From contig CM067316.1 of the NCBI GenBank assembly GCA_034231615.1, positions 66,720,853 to 66,784,852 on the forward strand: a stretch of 64,000 nucleotides of DNA. The letters run 5' to 3'. The position numbers and the translations under genes are program-made. This document shows, piece after piece, positions 32,632-43,270 of this stretch (positions are counted from its first letter, which is position 1; every line of letters starts with the position of its first letter). Source of the DNA: Meghimatium bilineatum (taxonomy: Eukaryota > Mollusca > Gastropoda > Stylommatophora > Philomycidae). Under the pieces are notes generated by a model. The model saw only the letters and a list, made by a program, of their open reading frames with translations. It did no database searches and was not told the origin of the DNA.

Positions 32632-33110
32632 TGTCTGCGCATAGGTGAACAGCTTTATACGTCTTTCATGGTATGGTTCCCCACGATGATCATCTTGGCC
32701 TTCCTGTGCTTGATGCAGAGGTTGGACATAACAGATCGGGCTTGTTTGTGGCATCCGGATTCTTGGCAGGTCTTATGCTTGACATGTACTATCTCTGGAT
32801 CCTTATGTGTCGTACAGTAGAGGGACGTAGTTTTATCCGACAAATTAAAGCAGGGAATTTTCCTGCATCTAGCTTCAGACAAGGTTTATGTTGACATCTA
32901 CCATCTCGGGAGTCTTATGTGTCGCACAGTAAAGGGATCTAGCACCATATAGCAAGTTATAGCTGGTGGTTTTCCTGCATCCTGGCTCCAGACATGGGTT
33001 ATGCCTAACATCCACCATCTCGGGGGTCTTTTGTGTCATGCAGTAGATACTTCTAGATACACCTGGTAAGTTATAACTCGGCTATTTGCAGCATCCAGGC
33101 ACCGGGAAGG
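32632..33110 (-). pseudogene. EsV-1-7-type cysteine-repeat gene, frameshifted
   Basis: The minus strand encodes at least four tandem Cys/His repeats fitting C-x4-C-x16-C-x2-H-x12. One fits exactly: CLEPGC, then SYNLLYGARSLYCATHKTPE. Another reads PCFNLSDKTTSLYCTTHKD with the H-x12-C spacing kept, and is followed by CQESGC and a shortened last repeat (NLCIKH). The first repeat (~33015-33095) has an in-frame stop and Gln for the His. At least two frameshifts lie between repeats 2 and 3 (~32885-32905); from there to the stop at 32655 the frame is open (75 codons). EsV-1-7 proteins (IMMEDIATE UPRIGHT of brown algae is the founding member) occur in algae, some other protists and large DNA viruses; the function is unknown beyond a role in Ectocarpus development. 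Finding it here suggests an insertion of viral or protist origin that has decayed. Confidence 0.72.
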
Positions 33111-33166
33111 TTTGACCATCTCGGGAGATGTCAGCAAATGTATATCAAGCAAATATATAACAATAA

Positions 33167-33181
33167 TATATATATATATAT
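33167..33181. promoter_or_regulatory. AT-rich divergent intergenic region (possible promoter)
   Basis: A (TA)n tract followed by TTTAAACATAG sits in the ~130-bp gap between the start side of the EsV-1-7-like pseudogene (-) and the ATG at 33238 (+). The layout resembles the short AT-rich divergent promoters of large DNA viruses, but TA runs are common in this genome, so support is weak. Confidence 0.2.
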
Positions 33182-33237
33182 TTAAACATAGATTAGCTAT
33201 CCATTTGAATACTACAGGCAGGCAGAGTTATATAGAC

Positions 33238-33417
33238 ATGTCCACTGCACCAAGTCCTAGTGATGCACATAGACACTTCGCCAAGGTTATCGTTGAGGCA
33301 ATAGATGCACTCCTGACTCTGCGCATGGAGGAGCTAAAGAACCAGATTGCCACAGAGTTGGCCAGAATAGAAGCAGGAAGTCATAACAATATTTTCATGT
33401 TCTTTCTTGTCACATGA
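33238..33417 (+). CDS. 59-aa ORF, helical/coiled-coil-like, probably truncated
   Basis: ATG at 33238. It encodes MSTAPSPSDAHRHFAKVIVE, then a helix rich in Leu, Glu and Lys (LLTLRMEELKNQIATELARIEAG). The heptad-like spacing suggests a coiled coil. The frame degrades after ~33390 into host-like sequence (ending NNIFMFFLVT) 30 bp before exon 8, so the original gene was probably longer and was cut by the insertion border. No family recognised. Confidence 0.35.
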   Translation: MSTAPSPSDAHRHFAKVIVEAIDALLTLRMEELKNQIATELARIEAGSHNNIFMFFLVT

Positions 33418-33448
33418 CACTTCATGTTCTGTCTGTTGTTATTCTCAG

Positions 33449-33604
33449 TGTCAACAGGTCTGCCAGAGACTGGCCAGAGGTCATACAAATATTTTCAGAA
33501 TGATAAAAAAAATATGGAAGCTGGAGGCTGCCTATGCACAGAAAGAGGATTCTGGGGAAAATGAACTGGTCAAATCCTGTAACTTTCTGCATATAATTGA
33601 TTTG
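33449..33604 (+). CDS. MYBBP1A: MYBBP1A-like gene, internal exon 8
   Basis: A 52-codon exon, phase 0/0, acceptor TTGTTATTCTCAG, donor GTGAGA. It encodes CQQVCQRLARGHTNIFRMIK, then a charged stretch with AYAQKEDSGENEL and a final helix FLHIIDL. It continues directly from exon 7 (...AVAADSL). The spacing fits the MYBBP1A region between the 'VGTFL' and 'VVRFL' helices, but conservation here is lower than in exons 3, 10 or 12. Confidence 0.68.
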
Positions 33605-33769
33605 GTGAGAGTTTCTTTTACTTGAATTTTGTTGTTTACAAATGGAGATGGTTGTTGTGTATAGCTGATGATGTGATAGTTTAGTATAGATATGAGAGTG
33701 ATTGGAGAAAGTTTTGCATCCTGGGCAATAATTTATATAATATAAAAGGTTCACACTTGAGCTATACTT

Positions 33770-34505
33770 GTTCTGTTTTCTATATCTGCGCCCCAGAAGA
33801 CATAGTTCCTGGCAAAGAATGGATACCTATTCCTACAGTCTTGCAAGAGGCAGTCAAGACCGTCATTACACTCAACAGAGAGTGCAGGAAACACAGTCAC
33901 GTAAGCGTGGATGCTGAGGTTAAGGCACTAATATGCGAGAATGCTGATGACACAGATATTGTGATTTACACGGAATGGTCGGTCATCCGTCACCAGTGAT
34001 GCGCATGGGCCTTTACTGTCAGATCAAAATGGAGAACAGTACACGAAGCCAGTGGTGCCTTTACCGCAACAACGAGCAGTCTAACTATGGAAGTATTCGG
34101 CGGGAGGAATGGGCGGAGTAATTGGAGAGAGCTAAAATGCGGGCACCACTACGAAAACTCACGCTTATTTTTGTCACTGGACATGAGGGCGTGGAGGGAA
34201 ACGAACAGGCAGACAAATTAACTAGTCTCACCACCACAACAGACGGTCAGCCTATGGACCGAGCAGACATACTCACTGCTCTTCATGAATCCTCAGGATC
34301 AGAGGATTTTGCGATGAATGAGCATGAATCAATATCAAGAGTGCAAGAATTGGAAGTGAAGATGGGCTTGGCCCAAAGAGAACCCCTGACAAAGATTTCA
34401 AAACTGGAACCATCAGCCATTATACCCTGAGAGATTTACTGAAGCAGAAATCAGAGCACCTATGGACATGTCTGGTGTGCGAAGATGATAATCAACATAC
34501 CTAAT
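33770..34505 (+). mobile_element. I-like LINE (subfamily B), RNase H to 3' end
   Basis: Begins at APEDIVPGKEW (cf. LEDVLPGAEW in copy A1), then VITLNRECRKHSH, DIVIYTEWSV (RNase H motif with Asp changed to Glu), TSSLTMEVF (Glu motif) and, after a frameshift, IFVTGHEGVEGNEQADKL (last RNase H motif). It ends with EDFAMNEHESISRVQELEVK and a 3' UTR shared with 15235-15310. Dead copy, 5'-truncated, starting 160 bp after exon 8. Confidence 0.82.
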
Positions 34506-34985
34506 ACTTAATGTTTTGTCCTCTTTCTTGTGATTATCTTGCACAGTTTCTACACAGTTATTAGAGTAATCAGAGTTGAAAGCATGACATATCCGAACAG
34601 TTGTTGCCTAGTAATCAGAGTTGAAAGCATGACATCTGAATAAAATCTCTGTGGACTACACTTTATCAGTCCCTAATCATGTTTCCTTTCAGTGATGACA
34701 TAATTGTTTTTGAGTTATTATTTCTTATGCCTATATTCCATAGGCTGGTGCATGTTTCCCATCATATCTTCTATTTCTTATGTTGTTGATGTTGATATCC
34801 AAATGCTGATGAGTAATGCTACTCTTGTCAGTAATATGCCTGTCTTAAAAAAGGGCAGGTCTTCTGAAGTTGACTTATGCGTTCTGCCCCTACCAATATC
34901 GCTCTGTTGGTCTTTGCTTTTACCAGGATAGGATATATTTCAGTGGTCTAGATGGCAAGGTTGTCAGCAAACAATTTTTTTGACA
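34506..34985. other. Unassigned, with a local duplication
   Basis: TAATCAGAGTTGAAAGCATG is repeated at ~34567 and ~34611. Nothing else recognised. Confidence 0.3.
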
Positions 34986-34989
34986 CATT

Positions 34990-36060
34990 GAAATGTTGAT
35001 AATTATAAATATTTGAGTGCTAGATGTAATACATCTGAGTGCTAGATGTGATACATTTGAGTGCTAGATGTTCTAGTTGTTATATTTGAGTGATAGATGC
35101 TATAGTTATTATATTTGAATACTGAATGTTCTAGTTGATATTTTTGAGAGCTAGATGTGATATTTGTGTGTGCTAGATGTTATACTTTGAGCGCTAGATG
35201 TTCTAATTGTTATATTTGAGTGCTGGATGTGATACATTTGAGTGCTGGATGTTCTAGTTGTTTTATTTGAGTGGTAGATGTGATACATTTGAGTACTAGA
35301 TGTTCTAGTTATTATATTTGAATGTTTGATGTGATACATTTGAATGCTTGATGTGATATATTTGAGTGCTGGATGTTCTAGTTGTTTTATTTGAGTGATA
35401 GATGTTCTAGTTGTTATATTTGAGCGCTGGATGTTCTAGTTGTTATATTTGAGTGCTGGATGTGATACATTTGAATGCTTGATGTGATATATTTGAGTGC
35501 TGGGTGTTCTAGTTGTTTTATTTGAGTGATAGATGTTCTTGTTGTTTTATTTGAGTGCTAGATGTTCTAGTTGTTATATTTGAGTGCTGGATGTGATACA
35601 TTTGAGTGCTGGATGTTCTAGTTGTTTTATTTGAGTGGAGATGTGATACATTTGAGTACTAGATGTTCTAGTTATTATATTTGAATGTTTGATGTGATAC
35701 ATTTGAATGTTTGATGTGATACATTTGAATGCTGGATGTTCTAGTTGTTTTATTTGAGTGATAGATGTTCTAGTTGTTATATTTGAGTGCTGGATGTAAT
35801 ACATTTGAATGCTTGATGTGTTATATTTGAGTGCTGGATGTTCTATTTGTTTTATTTGAGTGATAGATGTTCTAATTGTTATATTTAATTGCTGGAAGTG
35901 ATACATTTGAGTGCTGGATGTGATACATTTGAATGCTGGATGTGATACATTTGAATGTTGGATGTGATATATTTGAGTGCTAGATGTTCTAGTTGTTATA
36001 TTTGAGTGATGGATGTGATACATTTGAGTGCTGGATGTTCTAGTTGTTTTATTTGAGTGT
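34990..36060. repeat. Minisatellite of mixed 29-bp and 22-bp units, ~40 copies
   Basis: Two unit types alternate irregularly: a 29-bp unit (GATGTTCTAGTTGTTATATT then TGAGTGCTG) and a 22-bp unit (GATGTGATACATTTGAGTGC then TG), which differ by a 7-bp internal deletion. The array ends 65 bp before exon 9. Confidence 0.9.
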
Positions 36061-36124
36061 TAATTTTCTTTGTTATGATATATTTCAATGTTAAACACTA
36101 TTAAATGAAGTATTGATTGTTCAG

Positions 36125-36201
36125 ATGTCTAGCACTGAGGCAGACAAGTACAGCCGTGCTCTTATGGCCATGATCATGGGCAACGATATATGGCATGTCC
36201 T
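36125..36201 (+). CDS. MYBBP1A: MYBBP1A-like gene, internal exon 9
   Basis: 25 codons plus two bases, phase 0 to 2, acceptor TTGATTGTTCAG, donor GTAAGT. It encodes MSSTEADKYSRALMAMIMGN, then DIWHV and part of Leu. The segment of charged residues followed by a helix with paired hydrophobics and W/H/V fits the 'S-x-E-RAVFRL..WIIFRLV' region of MYBBP1A. It joins exon 10 in frame (CT + A gives Leu). Confidence 0.72.
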
Positions 36202-36359
36202 GTAAGTGATCCCTGAATGAAATTTTGTTTTTCATATACAAACTCTCTGTATGTCTGTTACTTACTTGTGTGTTTGTGTGTTTTTTGTTGTTGCCATAAC
36301 TATGTATGATTTTGTCACTAACTCTTAGTGCATATCACAAATCCTTTTATGAGACCTAA

Positions 36360-37110
36360 GTCTACGATGATGATGATGTTCTGCCTTCACAGACGAGGAT
36401 CCTTGGGGGGAGGGGGAGGAGACAAACTACCCCTACCAGTATCGTTCACAGGTGGTGGATAGTGGAAAAGTCTCTAGATATAGTGGTCCAGCTGTGATAT
36501 AAGCCATAATTTCTCTGGACGAGTAAGCAATCGCTGACCAAATCAGTGTTGCTGCCTACCAGGACATGGTGGGATATAAATAGCTCTGATATCCCCCCTA
36601 AAATACCTCTTGTGTCTAGCTACAGGTAGCATCATATGAGTGTGAGCTGCTATAAGCTCATGTTGTTGGTGTGGGGTCACTGACACCACACTAGGGGAAT
36701 GTGGGGGCAAATAGGGGTTAGGGCAAGGGGGAATTATGGATATTGGAACAACAGAGAAATACTCTTAAACCACCATTCTTATGTGAGAGGTGCCTTAGAA
36801 TACAAGAAATAAACCACAGAGGAAGGATAATGAATCCGCGGCAACAAAAAATTATCCTAGGAGAGGGGAACCCTGACTTCAAACCCTGGGCAGATGGTTA
36901 CCGTTAACCCTAGTAGGCATGCTGTCTAGGAGAAGGAAAACTCCAAAATAAAACTCCACTGCCCTGTGGACAATCCTTGGATGGGTAGGGACTAGGGAAT
37001 ACACAAAAGTAAAATGAAATATGGAGACATTGGACTGAAAAGTACAAAATAGTCCAGTCAGGGCATGACTGCCAAGGCTGAAAACTACAGTACCATGCAA
37101 TGACTTCTTA
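36360..37110 (+). mobile_element. Probable LINE 5' UTR fragment
   Basis: GC-richer block with phrases such as GGGGAACCCTGACTTCAAAC, CCTGGGCAGATGGTTACCGT and TAGGAGAAGGAAAACTCC, which I associate with the 5' leader of RTE-like LINEs. No ORF survives. The family call is a memory-based inference. Confidence 0.4.
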
Positions 37111-37114
37111 TGTC

Positions 37115-37380
37115 ACAAATGAAGATTAGCGTAGCATTGGAAAAGTTAATTAATTTTTGTGTTTTCAAGTCCTCAAAAATCTAAGTAGAGTCTAATACAT
37201 GCTTAGAAAAGTCAATTAAGTGGAGGTGGTTGAATCTAGAGTCAGATACAGGCTTGGAAAATTCCTCAAATGTCCAAGAAGAGACAGGTACAGACTTGGA
37301 AAAGTCAATTAGGTGTAGTGTTTGCAAGTCCTCAAATGTTGAAGTAGAGTCAGATCTAGGCTTGGAAAAACCTCTTCCAG
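37115..37380. repeat. Degenerate minisatellite, ~65-bp unit, 4 copies
   Basis: Units containing CTTGGAAAAGTCAATTA, GTTTGCAAGTCCTCAAATGT and GTAGAGTCAGAT, with 15-20% drift. Confidence 0.75.
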
Positions 37381-38280
37381 TGTGAACAGGAATAAAGAAA
37401 ATCTTGAGATAAAGGAAGCTAGTCTAACTTCTCTTTTTGTTTTTATCACTTGCAAATTGTCAGCTGTTGTATACCCAGTTCAAAGACGTTGTTTCCCATG
37501 AACATAGTTCAGTGTTGCAGTGCTTGAGAGATGTCTGCATGTAGCCTAACCAATTTTTTAAATATCCATTTGACTGCTTACCTAGACACAGTTGATTATA
37601 GATCAGTCTCTTTGGAAGACACTCTTCTGGCAGGTGAATGATGTGATAGGTCCAATGAAGTTAAGAGCTGATAAAAAAAAAGCATAGGGTAGGTGGGAGA
37701 AGAGATGAGCAGGAGGCAAAGATCCACAGCATGTTTATTTTTAATGTATGTTTTTTTTTCCAATACCACATGTGACTACATCAGGTGCCAATATTTCAAT
37801 CAACTCTCTCTGTGTTATCAACTCTGTGTGTATATTATCAACTCTGTATACACGCTTGAACTTTCCTTATCTTTTAGTTTTCAGAAGAGTTTAGTTTTAG
37901 TTTTACATGGATGTCTGAGCAACTGGAATAGGCTATATATTTTTAACGAGCTCATAGTTTATTTGTAAAACATGTCTGTTGGTGTAGACACATTATCCAG
38001 TAAAGAACCTAATTTTATTACCATTCACTGGGTGAGGAGCTCAGTTCAAGGGAGATAAGAAACTTCAAGGGAGACAAGAACTGATTTATTAGTAATCATC
38101 AATAAATCAAGTGCCATGCCGAATGGTGTAGGTGATCATGTTTCTCCAGGACTCTCTGTCTCCTTGTATTGTCAATTGTACTTACGTAAAATACAAGTTT
38201 ATATAATCGCTTCAGTCAGACTATAACTAAAACTAGTGAGTAATGATGTGCACACAAGAAAACATACAAATTACAATACA
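37381..38280. other. Unassigned intron sequence
   Basis: Apart from a short duplication (CAAGGGAGATAAGA / CAAGGGAGACAAGA at ~38047 and ~38068) nothing is recognised. Confidence 0.3.
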
Positions 38281-38284
38281 CAAA

Positions 38285-38720
38285 TCATATTCAACGTTTC
38301 AACCAAAAGGTCTTTTTTATCAAGATACATACAAAACATCAAAAGACAACAAATGGAAAAATTATCACAACAAACAAACGTATCCAATGAAATATGGAAA
38401 TGAGGTGATGGAAGGTTAGGAAGTACATAAAAAACGTAAATATATGCGGAAACAAAAAGATGAGTAAATGACGGAACAAAAAGAATAAAGACAAGACCAC
38501 ACCGACCTAGTATTAGACATAAGAGTGATCGGAAAAGGCTTGAGTGTACCCAATTCAAAAATGAGATTATTTTCTACAGCGTACCTAGATCTATCATTGG
38601 TGGTACAGGATCTGATGGCAGTGACCTGAATATCAAAAGCACCATGATGACCATCACCATTTAAGTGCGTTATTATGCCATTGTTTCTTTCAGCCTTTTG
38701 CAGCATGACATCTTTCATAC
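38285..38720 (-). mobile_element. Penelope-like element, GIY-YIG C-terminal part and 3' tail, inverted
   Basis: The minus strand at ~38520-38690 reads NGIITHLNGDGHHGAFDIQV, then SRYAVENNLIFELGTLKPF, the C-terminal half of the GIY-YIG endonuclease of Penelope-like elements (H-x-L..H..FxIxxIR.., ExxLIFELGTLxPxGI). The tail at ~38290-38335 has GACCTTTTGGTTGAAACGTT, a phrase typical of the terminal regions of these elements. It faces away from the RT on the + strand next to it, so the element is partly inverted. Confidence 0.6.
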
Positions 38721-38729
38721 AGCCACTTA

Positions 38730-40900
38730 TTGGCTCTCATTATGTTCAAGAAGACCAAATTCTTCTGTCGCTGCCATTTTCTTGTCATCTGCGACCGTCG
38801 TCATGCTATTTCTAAAGGATTTTCCTCTAAATTCCATCCATCTGCCACTTTCTTGTACCCGTGTGAGCAGCACTCACTCCAACGCATAGACAACAAATGC
38901 GCATTTCAACACATGTGTATTATACCTTCTAACCATACTCATCTTTTATCTGATCTAGACTCTTCTAAAGTCTTACTTTTAAAACGTTTACAGTTCCTTA
39001 CTTACAACAACATTCTACTGTACTCATTCGGGGTATTATCCACGCTCTAAATGGTCAATTGTACCAGTTTATGTGCACTCGTCACAACAATAAACTCAAT
39101 TCTCTTCACTCCACATCTCACGTTGTTTTCCCCCGTTCTAGTCCAGCTGTAGCTTATTCTCCACTACCTCGTCTCACTACTCCCTATGACATTCCCATTT
39201 CTCACCTGACCACTAATGCTGATGTTCATCTTCCTGGTCATTCCAATGCCCCGGTGGTTCGCATTTCTCCTGGCCTCAGTTTCTCTGATAGTGAAATTTC
39301 TGTCCTCATCAAGGGCCTCAAGTTCATCCCTCTCTGTCCTGCATGCGATCAATACTTTCTTATTCAGGATATCCATCGATACCATTGTCGTCTTTGGCTT
39401 CATTATCATTTCTTTTTCAAAGTGTCATCTTGTACTGACAATTTTTTATCTAGATTTTTTAACAGAAGAAATATCCTTGGACTACCAAGCCTGGTGCATC
39501 TCAGGCTCTTAATCTTTATATCACTCCATTACAACCACATTCATCGCTCAAACATCACCCCTGAGGAATCTCGCGCATTGGCACATCTTCGTCACCGTGA
39601 TGATATTGTCATCAAGCCAGCAGATAAGGGTGGGGCTGTTGTGGTGTAGCGTAAGGACCTTTACCTCCAGGAAGGCCACCAACAACTCTAACCCTTCTTT
39701 TTACACTGCACGCATATCTAACTCGGCTGTACTTAACCAGAAGGTTGTTAACAGCACTGTGAAAACCCTTTCCCTTAACAACCACCTTCCTACCACTGCC
39801 AAGGCTCTTTGCATCGATCAAAGCTGTTTAGGCAGACCTGTTTTCTATATGCTACCTAAAATCCATAAGGCATCGAATCTGGGTAGACCTATTGCCTCTG
39901 CTTGCTCTTGTCCCACTGTACGCATGTCCGACTTCCGTGACAGCATTTCTAGCCCTTAGTCGAACAACTGCCTTCATTCTTGAAAGACACTAAACATGCC
40001 CTGACCAATTTTTCTTTCGTCTAGTTGTCTTCTGACCATACATATTATCTGTTCTTACTTGATGTCTGTTCTTTGTACACTTCTATACCCCATGAAGATG
40101 GTCTCAGGACTCTGCAGTTCTTTCTGGACAAGAGTCCCCATCCCTCTGTATCCACTTCTACTCTTATCCGCCTTGCTAAACTGGTGCTTAAACTCAACTC
40201 TTTTGAATTTGATGGACACTTTTTCGATCAGATCAGTAGCGTTGCCATGGGAATCAAAATGGGACCTAGCTATGCGTGTCTGTTCATGGGACATCTTGAA
40301 CATCTAGTTAGTTTGGTCTACCTATGATGGCCCGTTCCAATATCTTTTGCACAGATACATTGATGATGGGATAGGTATCACCGACATGTCCAAAGTGGAA
40401 TTGTCTCGCTTTATCAACTCATCTGCAGTTTCAACCCTACTATTCAATTTACATCTAACATCTCCATCTCTGTCAACTTCCTTGTCACCATTCATCCCCC
40501 TTACCGTAGCACATCCATTTACTATAAACCTACTGATGCACATGGTTTTCTGCTCTACACTTCTCATTCTCCCGCTTGTCGCAACTCTGCCATACTCCAA
40601 GCTTCTTTGCCTGCGTCGCTTATGTAGCGATTGTGATGATTTTCTTGACAAGTCCTCTGAGATGATTTTTTTTCCGTAGCTGCTTGTTCCCTGACAGCAT
40701 TCTTTCATCTGCTTGACTCCGTGTGCACCAGTTGTCTCATCTCGATACTTTGACTAACTCTCAGGGTTCTTCCTCCTCCTCTGATAGGGTTAAACTTGTG
40801 CTTACCTTTCATCCCCATAACTCTTCAGTTCAACGCATCATGCTTAAACATTATTCTCTTCTCCAGTCGGAATTTTTCCTATTGAGATGTTTCTTAGGTG
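38730..40900 (+). mobile_element. Penelope-like element, RT region, broken
   Basis: The + strand holds an RT of the Penelope type. PVVRISPGLSFSDSEISVL (~39260); EESRALAHLRHRDD then IVIKPADKGGAVVV (~39560-39648); GRPVFYMLPKIHK (~39830); LDVCSLYTSIPHEDG (motif A, ~40058); VAMGIKMGPSYACLFMG (motif B, ~40237); RYIDDGIGI (motif C, ~40352); LRRLCSDCDDFL (~40606). At least five frameshifts and stops. PLEs are reverse-transcribing elements with a telomerase-like RT and, usually, a GIY-YIG endonuclease at the C-terminus; here that part lies on the opposite strand just upstream. Confidence 0.88.
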
Positions 40901-41800
40901 GCAGAATCTCTTTAGATGTTTGCTGCAATGATTCTTTTAACATCGTCCACTGTTCTTCAATGGTTTCTATTTTTTCAATCGCATTGTACCTATTTTGAAT
41001 TGTTATGTTATACTGTTCTTTTTATTCTGTGTTCTTTGTCAGCATATTCACATTAGGTGTATTATCTGCCCTTGTAGTTTTTAATCTCTTTAACCTAATA
41101 TTAATCTTTTCCACTACTGGAACATGGTCACTGTTGCAATCAGTGCTTGGACGTGTCTTAACAGACTTCAATGAATTTCGGAATCTTTGATTTATTATGA
41201 TGTAATCGATTTGATTGCGTGTCTTATTATCTGGACTTTTCCATGTCCATAGTTGTCTTGGGGGATGGGAAAAGAATGTGTTCTCTATCACCATATTATT
41301 TTTTCTGGCCCAGTCTACCAGGACTTCACCTCTTTCATTTCTGGTGTCTAATCCAAATCTGCCAGTAATATCCTCGTCCTGGCTGTCCCCTACCTTAGCA
41401 TTCATATCGCCTATGACAATATTTACTTCGTGTTGTTTGCAATGCTTTATAGCTGTGTTCAAGTCCTTGGAATGATATTTATATCAATAGGCTGCCCCTT
41501 TAGTTTTAATAACACCCTGTCTGATATATTCCAGAATTCTATAACATATCTCGCACTCTGCTTATCCAGTATTACTCCCACGCCGTTCCTATGTTGATCT
41601 CCCCTAATATATTATTCTAAGATCTTTTGATACCATGCTACCTGTTCCCAGCCATCTTATCTCACCTAGTATGCTGATATTCATTCTGCTCATTTCCTGT
41701 TTTATATTATGTAATTTTCCTAAGTCGTGTCAGTGTCTGTATGTTCCAGGTTGCAATCTTGATTGACTTGCTTATTGGAACTGGCATATTAGCTAAGTCG
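40845..41800 (-). mobile_element. RTE/CR1-like LINE, APE endonuclease domain
   Basis: Minus strand. KIATWNIQTLTRLRK (~41760) opens the domain; then NIVIGDMNAKVGDSQDED (~41400, catalytic Asp/Asn); TWKSPDNKTRNQIDYIIIN (~41215, substrate loop); STDCNSDHVPVV (~41120, catalytic Asp-His); then a linker (EEQWTMLKESLQQTSKE) reaching ~40850, where it meets the PLE end. The segment ~41022-41462 is open for 146 codons; the N-terminal third has stops. No RT follows, so only the endonuclease half survives. Confidence 0.85.
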
Positions 41801-42110
41801 TGTCGAAACATAACGTAATCCTGGGATATTTACAGTCTTAATTTCTCCTGGCTTTCTACCGACTTCGTAATCATACAGTATTTTATAACGTTATTTATAT
41901 CAGTTCCACATCCAATTTCTCATTAGTTATGCACTCCATCAAAATATCTTTCACTTTCAAACTGAACGCATTGATTGAAGAATATTTTACTAGATTATTT
42001 AATTTTAAAATACATTACGTTCCTTATACTGTCAATTCATATATAATATATATCAGGTGTAGCATACAAAACCCCGATGTCAAGTTGACTGGATTACCAG
42101 AATTGCAATC
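41801..42110. other. Unassigned AT-rich sequence
   Basis: Nothing recognised. Confidence 0.3.
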
Positions 42111-42114
42111 TCCA

Positions 42115-43270
42115 CTCCTTTACTGGTTGTAAAGCTCTGATATAACCAAAGTAGACTAACATCTGTGGTGGAAAGAGTGGTACCTCACCATAATAGGTGC
42201 ATTTTATGTAACCAAACCTAACCAAAGACAGGATTACCTGAATCACAAATTACACTAGTGATATATTACTAGAAATATCCCAGAGATGGGGGAGGTGTGG
42301 TGGCTGGATTGCCATAACCACAACCACTATTTGTTGATTAAAATCACATATATAACATAATTGGTTGAACGTCCGCAGTTGAAATGAGCGAATCTCACCA
42401 TGAGGTAATTTTCATTATAAAACTTTTTGAATGGTTATCAATTTTGATATAACCAAATTGGACTATCACCGCCCTTGAAAGAAACGTAACTCACCACAGG
42501 AGTCACTCCTGTCACATGTTATGTGATGTATTCTCTCCCGAACGTTGCCCTCCCAATGAACTCTCTGATCCCTTCTCTGTCTTAGGTCAAGAGGCTTGCA
42601 GTTTCTGATGACGTATTCATGTTATCTTTAATGTCATCAGTCCCCCGTCTTTGTTTTCTGCCTTTCCTCCTCCTCCGAGGTTCTCTGCCCTTCATTATTT
42701 CTTTCTAAACAGTTGTGTCACTTCATATGATCAAACAGGTGTAGTTTTATTTTTGCTATTGTATTTAGTAACCAGTTTCACCATCGGTATCAGAAACAAT
42801 GAAGATCTAAAGCAAATTGCAATTAAACGAGAGACATGGAGATTATGACGTCCGCCCTATGTGCCGTCTTTGGCCCTAGAGAAATAACTAACTAATTTAG
42901 TAACCAACACTCTTGTATCTTCAATGTGTTTATAATATCTGAGTTTCTCTCTTTTTTCCTTCCATGATATTCTAAGTATCTTTCTGTAGCATTTCATCTC
43001 ATAGGCATTGATCTTTGCTGCTATTTTACTTAGGATTCATGTGTCACAGCCATACCATAGGAGGTACTTTTAATTAACCTCCTCATGATGACAATACTCT
43101 CTGATAAAACCACTGATATCCATGGGTGAAATATAACTCACCATATGAGATAGTTTTAATTAACCACCATGCCTTTTTTTGCAATACGCTATATATAACC
43201 ACAGTGTACTGATATCCACGGTTGGAAGGAATGCAGTTTATCACAAGAGGTACACATTAAATGACCAATT
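42115..43270. repeat. Long-period degenerate tandem repeat, interrupted by LINE pieces
   Basis: Units of about 75-120 bp recur: ATATAACCAAAGTAGACTAA, then ACATC-type, TGGAAAG/TGAAATATAACTCACC, and ACATTTTAATTAACCA-type ends at ~42130, 42350, 42460, 43095 and 43190. The middle (42520-43065) is replaced by LINE 3' ends, so the array was split by insertion. Confidence 0.6.
42520..43065. mobile_element. Mosaic of three LINE 3' ends
   Basis: (a) Minus strand ~42520-42720: a KGRKQRR box, TDDIKDNMNTSSETASLL, then DREGIREFIGRATFGRE. (b) Plus strand ~42760-42890: NNEDLKQIAIKRETWRL, then MTSALCAVFGPREITN in the next frame. (c) Minus strand ~42900-43060: LWYGCDT, KINAYEMKCYRKILRISWKE. All three are post-RT segments of RTE-like LINEs in conflicting orientations. 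Confidence 0.65.

Noticed and set aside
41022..41462. A 146-codon minus-strand ORF as a host endonuclease gene
   Set aside because: GDMNAKVG, NQIDYI and SDHVPV are the APE domain motifs of an RTE-like LINE, and the flanking linker is LINE sequence.
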